Shown here piece by piece: positions 1-4,735 of a stretch of DNA of 6,174 bases. The stretch is taken from positions 1 to 6,174 of the forward strand of contig JAITJB010000196.1 in NCBI GenBank assembly GCA_031279155.1, given 5' to 3'. The position numbers and the translations under genes were made by a program. Source of the stretch: Deltaproteobacteria bacterium (GTDB lineage Bacteria > Desulfobacterota > Desulfarculia > Adiutricales > Adiutricaceae). Below the pieces are notes generated by a model. That model was not told the origin of the DNA, searched no databases, and saw only the letters and a list, made by a program, of their open reading frames with translations. Every line of letters begins with the position of its first letter. The first letter of the stretch is position 1.

Positions 1-443
1 GTTGGGGTTTTTTCACTATCAGATCCAATGCTCCCTGGTAGTTTGTCTACGCTAGCCTCAAAGTCTATTTTTTCAGTAGCTGCGTCTATTTTTAAAGAAG
101 ATGCATCTGTTTCTAAAGAAGATGCGGCCTTAGAGGGAACTAAAATTGCCTCGCCAGCTGCCCCGGCAGGCTGGTTACTCTGACGCAGTTCAAGGCTATG
201 ACACGGATCCGGCGTGCCTTTCAAATCAGTTAAGGCGTCCTTTTGTGTGGGCCGAGCATCTGTAGAAGGAGGCGTATCAGGATGCGTTTTTGAGTATGGG
301 ACTGCGTCCGTCTCCTGTGTGGGTAGCGCATCTGTACAAGGAGGCGTACCAGGAGGCGTACCAGGAGGCGTTTTTGAATCAGGGCCTGCGTCCGTTTCCG
401 CCTTTTTGATAATGTCGTCAAATGGTGACGAGTCCTGTGACAT
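1..443 (-). CDS. Third gene of the ATPase operon, 5' part only; disordered N-terminus, function unknown
   Basis: An ATG at 443 opens a frame that stays open to the left window edge (147 codons plus two bases), so the gene is truncated by the window. The start is supported by a GGGGGA ribosome binding site at 451-456 on the minus strand, 7 bases upstream. The protein begins MSQDSSPFDDIIKKAETDAG and is then rich in Pro, Thr, Ser, Asp and Ala, with no hydrophobic segment or signal peptide; it looks intrinsically disordered. Residues 16-67 are two copies of a 24-28 residue repeat. Residues about 107-130 are Ser/Asp/Lys-rich with recurrent ETDA, KIDA and KIDF motifs. It follows the two ATPase-like genes in the same direction after a 154-base gap filled with tandem repeats, so it is probably co-transcribed. 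I do not recognise the family; the folded part, if any, lies outside the window. Frames on the opposite strand here are shadows. Confidence 0.72.
   Translation of the reverse strand, partial: MSQDSSPFDDIIKKAETDAGPDSKTPPGTPPGTPPCTDALPTQETDAVPYSKTHPDTPPSTDARPTQKDALTDLKGTPDPCHSLELRQSNQPAGAAGEAILVPSKAASSLETDASSLKIDAATEKIDFEASVDKLPGSIGSDSEKTP
243..398 (-). repeat. In-frame duplicated segment in the disordered N-terminus
   Basis: Two tandem units encode residues 16-43 (ETDAGPDSKTPPG...TDALPTQ) and 44-67 (ETDAVPYSKTHPD...TDARPTQ). The first unit is longer by four residues because a 12-base GTPP block is itself repeated. Unit lengths (84 and 72 bases) are multiples of three, so the frame is kept. 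Protein similarity and DNA similarity are both evident, which suggests a fairly recent duplication. Confidence 0.8.
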
Positions 444-450
444 TGCGAAA

Positions 451-456
451 TCCCCC
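451..456 (-). promoter_or_regulatory. Ribosome binding site of the third operon gene
   Basis: GGGGGA on the minus strand, 7 bases before the ATG at 443. It fixes the start of a gene that has no stop codon inside the window. Confidence 0.6.
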
Positions 457-472
457 TTTGATATGGGTAATG

Positions 473-611
473 CCTAAACTTTTAAGCTAAAATTATAAAG
501 CCAGACTTCTCAAGCTAAGCTTCTAACACTAAACTTTTAAAGCCAGACTTCTCAAGCTAGGCTTCTCAAGCCAAACTTCTAACGCTACTTTTAAAATCTA
601 AACTTCAGCAA
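473..611. repeat. 14-bp tandem array between operon genes two and three
   Basis: About ten diverged units with a strict 14-base register (two are 13) run from 473 to 611. Typical units on the plus strand are CCAGACTTCTCAAG (501-514 and 543-556, identical), CTAAGCTTCTAACA (515-528), CTAGGCTTCTCAAG (557-570) and CCAAACTTCTAACG (571-584). An approximate consensus is CYAAACTTCTMAAG. The array fills the whole gap between the second and third genes, and its last unit (598-611) forms the final codons and stop of the second gene. I see no strong inverted repeat in the units, so it does not look like a terminator. Confidence 0.85.
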
Positions 612-1962
612 ATAAAGTTCCCTCTGAATTATGTATGCAGGCAAGCGTCCCTGGCAGTCTACTAAGCGTTTCGGCCCTAACGCGGGGTTCGTCGGTTTCA
701 TCTACCGATATCCCCCTAGAATCGCTGGAATTCAAAAAGGCTTTGCTTTGAGAGATATTATATCTAATCCTTATTTTGTGATATTTTCCTAAATGCTCAG
801 ACCACTTTTGGCATGAAGTCCCCGATGCATGGCCAAGGAGAACTAAGGTGCTGACATTTCCGGTAATCTCAGAGAAAAGGTCGTTACCTTGTTTTTTGCC
901 CCCAAATAACGAGGCCACAAAATCGTTATGGCTTATGGCGTATGTGCGACCTCTAATTAAATCCGTAGCCTTCGGATAGCGAGAGATGGGGACGTCATCG
1001 AGTAATATTGAAAAGTCGCGCCCCTGAGATTGAAGTAGCATAAGGTGATTAGTTACCAATGAAAAAATGAGATCGTTTTGGACGCCGCCAACATCAATGG
1101 CAATCGCGCCCTTACGGTTAAGCATCTTTTTTATATTACAAGTGTTCTCGGTGGGGTTTCCGTATATGGCCGCAGCTTGACGGTTAAGTTTATTAAGAAA
1201 GACGCGTACCTCATCGAGCTCAGATGATCCGGCCATATAATCGCGGTCAATCGCCTTATATTCCGAAACGGTTACGTAGGCTTTCTTGGCCATGCCATCC
1301 AAAATGTCTTTTAAGTTAGCTAGGGGAAAGGCTGCCAGATTTTGGAAAGTAACAGTGCTGTTTTTTCTTAAGACGACCTCCAAGAGCGCACGGAGTAAAG
1401 CTTCAGCTTTTGGAGATTTTGGCTTGTTATTATCATCTGGCATGGTCTCATATAAGAGGAACGCCATATCATCAACAGCCATTCCTCTGAAAATGTCATA
1501 GTAAAATTTGTTTCGCGAAATACACTCGCAGTCCAGGCTGTTTTGGGTAATCATGGCTTCTAAATTTCTATTACCGTTATGGAGAGCGATGAGCGGAATA
1601 TTCTTATTTTGCGATTTGCGGACAAAGGGCATTAAGGCCCGGACGCGAGCATCACTCGGCCCGCCCGATACTACCGCGCTTTGTGGGCTTTGGTTTATTC
1701 CCCATATGTAATCAATGGCAGGAGTTTTGCTTTTGGGAGCCATATCAATAATGTCATTATCGCTTGGGTCACCGGAAATAAGAAGTAGTTCCTTTTTGTT
1801 TACGCTCGATAGCACCGCCACCGCGCGATTTTGAAAATTGGCCTCGGATACGTTCTTATAAATCTGGTTTATTTCTTTTTTGGTGCGGGCGTTTTGCAGA
1901 GCCGTATGGATTGCGTTACCAAGCCACATTAACGCGCCCATTTTGCCGTCGAAGTTGGCCAT
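598..1962 (-). CDS. Degenerate VirD4/TraG-like paralogue (probable pseudo-ATPase), second operon gene
   Basis: A 454-residue soluble protein with no canonical motif, but it follows the fold order of the ATPase encoded just upstream. Residues 97-110 (VVSGGPSDARVRAL) match that protein's P-loop region LLVGGTGSGKTNLF; the Walker lysine and threonine are replaced by Arg and Val. NIPLIALHNGNRNLEAM (121-137) matches its DVMLIFDSKGDFHKKF strand. NIKKMLNRKGAIAIDV (276-291) matches SIRKFIRNKGGLTAFL, DFSILLDDVPISRYP (316-330) matches the Walker B segment, and ITGNVSTLVLLGHASG (366-381) matches VTGFSSIFAFRSNDSN. The SHN at about 344-346 replaces the LQS sensor. It is therefore unlikely to hydrolyse ATP and may form a mixed oligomer with the ATPase. 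The start is set by an AAGGA site at 1972-1976, inside the last codons of the upstream gene and 9 bases from the ATG, implying translational coupling. Family name and function are not known to me. Confidence 0.85.
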   Translation of the reverse strand: MANFDGKMGALMWLGNAIHTALQNARTKKEINQIYKNVSEANFQNRAVAVLSSVNKKELLLISGDPSDNDIIDMAPKSKTPAIDYIWGINQSPQSAVVSGGPSDARVRALMPFVRKSQNKNIPLIALHNGNRNLEAMITQNSLDCECISRNKFYYDIFRGMAVDDMAFLLYETMPDDNNKPKSPKAEALLRALLEVVLRKNSTVTFQNLAAFPLANLKDILDGMAKKAYVTVSEYKAIDRDYMAGSSELDEVRVFLNKLNRQAAAIYGNPTENTCNIKKMLNRKGAIAIDVGGVQNDLIFSLVTNHLMLLQSQGRDFSILLDDVPISRYPKATDLIRGRTYAISHNDFVASLFGGKKQGNDLFSEITGNVSTLVLLGHASGTSCQKWSEHLGKYHKIRIRYNISQSKAFLNSSDSRGISVDETDEPRVRAETLSRLPGTLACIHNSEGTLFAEV

Positions 1963-1968
1963 CAGATA

Positions 1969-3279
1969 TTATCCTTGCGTAAAAATGTCGAATTTAAACT
2001 TGAACGGCGCAACAGACGGAAGCCCTACAATAGCCTCGCCGACACAAAGATCGGCTAAATCCCAATCCTCAACCATATAGCCCTCTCTCTTTTCGTAATG
2101 CCTACTGCCGCCTGCTTCGGCAAATGTCTCAAGTATTAAGTTTCGTCCGAACAATTTACTGACATATTCTCTTGTATTGGAATCATTTGATCGGAAAGCG
2201 AATATAGAAGAAAAGCCTGTTACAGCGTTTCGGGCTTTGGCTTCTCTGTCATAATTGGCGTTTAGCTGGTCTATGCTTTGAAGTCCGGCTAATATCTTTA
2301 GGCCAAGGCTGCGTCCAAAATTAATACCATCTTCTAGATGCCTAAGGTTTGGGAGTAATTTTAACTCATCGACGATGAGATAGACATTACCCATTGTGGC
2401 CGTTCGGCCAAGAGCCTCTTTGAGGGCAAGGTCAAAAAGTAATGTGTAGATGGGCGACAAAATATCGCCGATGGCTAAGTCGTATTCAAGGAAAGCTGTT
2501 AGGCCTCCTTTATTGCGTATGAACTTGCGGATTGAAAAGTCGCCAACATCGGCAAAAACGCCTGTCAGAACGTCTCTTGTAACTGAGTACATTTCCGAGA
2601 GAACGCCCTGGGCTTGGGAGCCTGACTTTCCTCCAATGTAGGAAGCGACAGCGGCCAGATCTTTGTGCCCTGATAATAGCGACCTTAGGATATCGACCGG
2701 GGTAGAGTCTATGTAATTTTTTAGATCCTTGTTGTTAAATGGGCTGCCCCTACCGTCCCGCACCAAGGCGGTTATAATTGAGGCAAGTAAATCTCTGGCC
2801 GCATTGGGGAAAAAAGGATTGTTACTGTTCTTCTCAATTCGCTCGGCAAAAAGTGATTTACAGATTTCTTGGGTGTTTTGAGCTACGGCCACGCTGTCGC
2901 CGCCATCGGCTATTATTTCTTCATATATACTCCACTTATGTAAGCTTTCGCGGTACTGCACCGAGTTTCCAATAACAATATCCCCGACGGCAAAGAATTT
3001 CTTGTGGAAATCTCCTTTGCTGTCGAAGATGAGCATAACGTCGTCCTTAGTAAGTTTGCGTTTAAGCTGTTTGACGATATGATAGAAGAGATTCGTTTTA
3101 CCGCTGCCCGTACCGCCAACCAACAATAAGTGCTTACTGAGCATTTCTTCGGTGATTCCAAAGGGCTTGTTCGTTCCGTTAAACTTCCCCGGTATGCGAA
3201 CAAGGGCATGAGGGACGTCAGGGGGCGGAACGTTATTTTCAACAAGCTTTCCATAGATAACTTCGTGGGTGAAAGGCAT
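1969..3279 (-). CDS. VirD4/TraG-like P-loop ATPase (type IV coupling protein-related), first operon gene
   Basis: A 436-residue ATPase of the FtsK/HerA-VirD4 superfamily, whose members are ring ATPases that move DNA or protein substrates. Visible motifs, in order: Walker A GGTGSGKT (55-62, Lys61), the VirD4-type strand VMLIFDSKGDF (81-91), NPFFPNAARDLL (154-165), Walker B VYLIVDELKLLP (299-310) with the catalytic-type Glu, the sensor segment ILAGLQSIDQL (329-339), and IFAFRSNDSNTREYVSKLFG (359-378), typical of coupling-protein C-terminal halves. It is shorter than classical VirD4/TraG (about 550-700 residues) and has no N-terminal transmembrane helices, so it is cytosolic or recruited by a partner. 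An AGGGGGA site (3287-3293) lies 7 bases before the ATG. It is followed after 6 bases by its own degenerate paralogue. No relaxase or secretion channel is visible nearby, so assignment to conjugation is not secure. Confidence 0.92.
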   Translation of the reverse strand: MPFTHEVIYGKLVENNVPPPDVPHALVRIPGKFNGTNKPFGITEEMLSKHLLLVGGTGSGKTNLFYHIVKQLKRKLTKDDVMLIFDSKGDFHKKFFAVGDIVIGNSVQYRESLHKWSIYEEIIADGGDSVAVAQNTQEICKSLFAERIEKNSNNPFFPNAARDLLASIITALVRDGRGSPFNNKDLKNYIDSTPVDILRSLLSGHKDLAAVASYIGGKSGSQAQGVLSEMYSVTRDVLTGVFADVGDFSIRKFIRNKGGLTAFLEYDLAIGDILSPIYTLLFDLALKEALGRTATMGNVYLIVDELKLLPNLRHLEDGINFGRSLGLKILAGLQSIDQLNANYDREAKARNAVTGFSSIFAFRSNDSNTREYVSKLFGRNLILETFAEAGGSRHYEKREGYMVEDWDLADLCVGEAIVGLPSVAPFKFKFDIFTQG

Positions 3280-3335
3280 CTGTTGTTCCCCCTAAAATGA
3301 CTGATTTAGGCTAGCATTTTGATGCGTTAATTGAT

Positions 3336-3365
3336 TGTATAACTATTCAATAAGCTAACAGTCAA
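3336..3365 (-). promoter_or_regulatory. Likely sigma70-type promoter of the ATPase operon
   Basis: On the minus strand, TTGACT (complement of 3360-3365) is followed 18 bases later by TATACA (complement of 3336-3341); taking TTATAC as the -10 gives a 17-base spacer. Transcription would start near 3330, about 50 bases before the ATG at 3279. The -10 is only a 4/6 match, so the call is moderate. Confidence 0.5.
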
Positions 3366-3374
3366 GTTAACAGT
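3356..3374. promoter_or_regulatory. Direct repeat overlapping the -35 box, possible operator
   Basis: TAACAGT occurs at 3356-3362 and again at 3368-3374, a 12-base period. The first copy overlaps the proposed -35 box of the operon promoter, a position from which a bound protein could block RNA polymerase. No regulator gene is visible in the window. Confidence 0.3.
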
Positions 3375-3378
3375 TATG

Positions 3379-3423
3379 GACAAAACGCGAAGGCCTCTGA
3401 CAAAACGTATCTCTGGCAAAATG
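3379..3423. repeat. Spaced direct repeats GACAAAACG upstream of the operon promoter
   Basis: GACAAAACG is present at 3379-3387 and 3399-3407 (20-base period, about two helical turns), with a weaker copy GGCAAAATG at 3415-3423. The phasing would suit a DNA-binding protein acting from one face of the helix, but three short copies could be chance. Confidence 0.3.
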
Positions 3424-3465
3424 GTTTTTCGCGATTGTCTTGTAGCCGAGGGTATTTTGCGATAA

Positions 3466-3516
3466 GCCCGGCTAGGCAAGCGCGGTCAGGCAAGCCTAGC
3501 CAGACAAGCCCGACAA
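3466..3516. repeat. GC-rich 14-bp tandem array, three and a half units
   Basis: Units GCCCGGCTAGGCAA (3466-3479), GCGCGGTCAGGCAA (3480-3493) and GCCTAGCCAGACAA (3494-3507) are followed by a shortened copy, GCCCGACAA (3508-3516). The period is 14 bases, as in the array at 473-611, and a CAAG core again spans the unit junctions. No gene covers this stretch. Confidence 0.65.
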
Positions 3517-3604
3517 ACGCGATCTTGGGCCTAATGTCTTGGCAGTAAAAGATCGGATTTGGATATCACGGCCTTGGCAATCTAGATGGTGCGGTTTGAG
3601 GTGA

Positions 3605-3991
3605 AAAACCGCAGCGAAAAATAAATGCGTAACGAAAATTGTGGAAATGGATGAAGATTTTTTCGGCGGTACCGCAGAAGGCCCGTAAACGCGTTGGCTG
3701 AATAGAAAAGACTACCCGTTTTGGCGTCAGTTTTGCTCAGCGAGTGGGGAAAATCCCTGTTTGCGCGGATGAAATAACTAGTATGTTTACGGAGAAGCGG
3801 TCAAAGCGTTTTTAAAAGAGCATTTTAGGCCGGGAGCCGAAAATAAGAGCGGTGGGACTTTATATAGAAAATTTTCTGGTCAATGTTGGTTTAATTTACA
3901 CGGCTATCCCTTAAGAGGCCAAGAAAAAGCCCGAACAACAGAGTATTTGGATGAGCTCTGTTGTCGGTTAAGCCCACGCAAGTTTTCCTAG
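3605..3991 (+). pseudogene. Probable decayed coding sequence, family not recognised
   Basis: One plus-strand frame reads like protein across 3605-3991 but is broken by stops: TAA at 3686, TGA at 3770 and TAG at 3779. Before the first stop it gives NKCVTKIVEMDEDFFGGTAE; between stops it includes NRKDYPFWRQFCSASGEN. After the last stop, 69 open codons run to TAG 3989-3991 and begin YVYGEAVKAFLKEHFRPGAE, with LHGYPLRGQEKARTTEYLDE further on. That last piece has no usable start codon. A second frame also reads plausibly near 3730-3775 (VGKIPVCADEITS), so a frameshift is possible. The end runs into a 15-base repeat array. I cannot name the ancestral gene; the composition and lack of a start suggest a relic, but non-coding sequence that is open by chance is not excluded. 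Confidence 0.35.
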
Positions 3992-4035
3992 CGCAAGTTT
4001 TCCTGTCGCAAGCTTACCTTCCGCAAGCTTAGCCA
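3976..4035. repeat. 15-bp tandem array, four units
   Basis: CGCAAG recurs exactly every 15 bases, at 3977, 3992, 4007 and 4022. The first two units continue TTTTCCT and the last two continue CTTA, giving forms such as GCGCAAGTTTTCCT and CCGCAAGCTTAGCC. The array overlaps the stop codon of the decayed frame to its left. It resembles the 14-base arrays elsewhere in the window in unit size and CAAG core. Confidence 0.75.
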
Positions 4036-4366
4036 TGATATATTCCCACTGATATATTTTACCTTCTTGGTAATGCTTGGGCCTTAGCTCGGCTAAAACC
4101 ATATTATGCTCTAAATGTACAGTCATTATTATTATAACATATTGGCTTGAAGGTCACAAGAGATATTTTGATATTTCGCTGGTTTAAAAATATTTTCTTT
4201 ACATCTGGAGATTTGATTTTCGTAAATTTGCCCAATTTTAGTAAAGGCCAAATAAACAAAGGTTTTAGCCAGGGGAGCTGTTTTATTTCGCAGCCTATTG
4301 TGGCCGAAGTCTTCAGCCTGTAAGGGTTTTTTCAATACCTCCGCCTGTTGGGCCAAAGTTTTTTAA
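4036..4366. other. A+T-rich intergenic stretch without a convincing gene
   Basis: TGATATATT occurs at 4036-4044 and 4050-4058, again with a 14-base offset. A 74-codon frame on the minus strand (4356-4132) starts with TTG and has no ribosome binding site. It contains LAKTFVYLAFTKIGQIYENQ and could be a relic, but nothing else supports it. A small TTAGC/GCTAA inverted repeat at 4084-4096 is not followed by a T-tract on either strand. Confidence 0.5.
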
Positions 4367-4458
4367 TCGCAAGATCGTAAGATCGCAAGAGTGCAAAATC
4401 GAAAAATCGCAAGCTCGAATAATCGAAAGTTCGCAAGGTCGCAAGATCGCAAGCTCGG
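4367..4458. repeat. 8-bp tandem array just upstream of the aroF promoter
   Basis: Eleven octamers in perfect 8-base register run from 4367 to 4454, with a partial twelfth. The consensus is TCGCAAGA; the exact TCGCAAG core occurs at 4367, 4383, 4407, 4431, 4439 and 4447, with variants TCGTAAGA, GTGCAAAA, TCGAAAAA and TCGAATAA between them. On the minus strand this period makes a chance frame (4522-4313) with an 8-residue repeat. The array ends 6 to 9 bases before the -35 box of the aroF promoter. Confidence 0.85.
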
Positions 4459-4463
4459 CCCTC

Positions 4464-4492
4464 TTGACAATTACCCTAAGCTTAAGTAAACT
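4464..4492 (+). promoter_or_regulatory. sigma70-type promoter of the aroF-pheA operon
   Basis: A perfect TTGACA -35 box (4464-4469) is followed by a 17-base spacer and TAAACT (4487-4492, 4/6 match to the -10 consensus). The predicted start is near A4499, giving an untranslated leader of about 235 bases before aroF. This leader contains the aromatic-rich short frame and an intrinsic terminator. Confidence 0.65.
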
Positions 4493-4504
4493 GGCCCCAC
4501 TATG

Positions 4505-4648
4505 ATGATATCTCCTCGACATGATTTCTCTCCCGCGCTCAATTGGGCCCCAAGCTCAAGCCTACGCCCTACCTTGGCTAACGCTCGCTTTTACTTTTAT
4601 GGCTTTTTTTATTTTTGGAGCTCCTCGGAGGTTTCGCCCCAAGCTTAG
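4505..4648 (+). CDS. Putative aromatic-rich leader peptide of an aroF-pheA attenuator
   Basis: A 47-codon frame from ATG 4505 (or ATG 4502, one codon longer) to TAG 4646-4648. Residues 29-38 are FYFYGFFYFW: five Phe, three Tyr and one Trp codon in ten. The frame lies in the untranslated leader of a Phe/Tyr-pathway operon and ends 26 bases before an intrinsic terminator, the standard layout of a ribosome-mediated attenuator. Starved ribosomes would stall in the aromatic run. Weak points: no Shine-Dalgarno site is visible, and ATG 4502 lies only a few bases from the predicted transcript start, so translation would be nearly leaderless; a TTG at 4574 is another possible start. The T-rich tract gives hydrophobic residues in every frame: a second frame from ATG 4521 or ATG 4599 reads MAFFIFGAPRR and ends at TGA 4653-4655. 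Confidence 0.45.
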   Translation: MISPRHDFSPALNWAPSSSLRPTLANARFYFYGFFYFWSSSEVSPQA

Positions 4649-4695
4649 CGCGTGACAAAAAATAATCACACCTAGCCGCCAGCGAGACCAAATCC
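4627..4695 (+). promoter_or_regulatory. Candidate antiterminator pairing in the aroF leader
   Basis: GGAGGTTTCGC (4627-4637) can pair with GCGAGACC...TCC (4682-4695) as 11 base pairs including one G-U, with an AAA bulge at 4690-4692. The right half covers the loop and the inner three base pairs of the terminator hairpin, so the two structures compete. A ribosome stalled at 4589-4615 would leave 4630-4637 free; one at the leader stop (4646) would cover it. The pairing takes only the loop side of the terminator stem, so this was judged by eye and remains tentative. Confidence 0.3.
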
Positions 4696-4720
4696 GCTGG
4701 CGGCTTTTATTTTATATTTT
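4675..4720 (+). terminator. Intrinsic terminator in the aroF leader (attenuator)
   Basis: A perfect 10-bp inverted repeat, GCCGCCAGCG (4675-4684) and CGCTGGCGGC (4695-4704), encloses a 10-base loop and is followed directly by TTTTATTTTATATTTT (4705-4720). It lies only 16 bases before the aroF ATG, between promoter and gene, so it must be read through for aroF to be expressed. No convincing plus-strand gene ends just upstream, which favours an attenuator over an ordinary end-of-gene terminator. Confidence 0.88.
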
Positions 4721-4735
4721 CTAAGGAGTAACTCT

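Noticed and set aside
214..477. 87-codon plus-strand frame rich in GGV/ASV repeats
   Set aside because: It is the antisense shadow of the minus-strand gene that runs off the left edge. That gene has a good ribosome binding site and lies in an operon; this frame has neither.
473..611. CRISPR array
   Set aside because: Units are 14 bases, contiguous and diverged, with no unique spacers and no cas genes nearby. The same holds for the other three arrays.
2913..3254. 113-codon minus-strand frame inside the ATPase gene
   Set aside because: It lies in another frame of the same strand, under the Walker A region of a clear ATPase, and has no motif of its own.
4084..4096. TTAGC/GCTAA hairpin as a terminator
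   Set aside because: The stem is five pairs and no T-tract follows on either strand.
4132..4356. 74-codon minus-strand frame starting with TTG
   Set aside because: No ribosome binding site, no recognisable family and A+T-rich composition; kept only as a possible relic in the note on that stretch.
4313..4522. 69-codon minus-strand frame with an 8-residue repeat (LSIIRACD-like) and a GGAGAG-like site before its ATG
   Set aside because: The repeat is the consequence of an 8-base DNA array read in triplets (24 bases = 8 residues), and the frame runs antisense through the aroF promoter. Nothing else supports a protein.
4599..4655. Alternative Phe leader peptide MAFFIFGAPRR... in a second frame
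   Set aside because: It has four Phe in 18 codons and no ribosome binding site; the overlapping frame with nine aromatic codons in ten is the better candidate. Because the tract is T-rich, this frame cannot be fully excluded.
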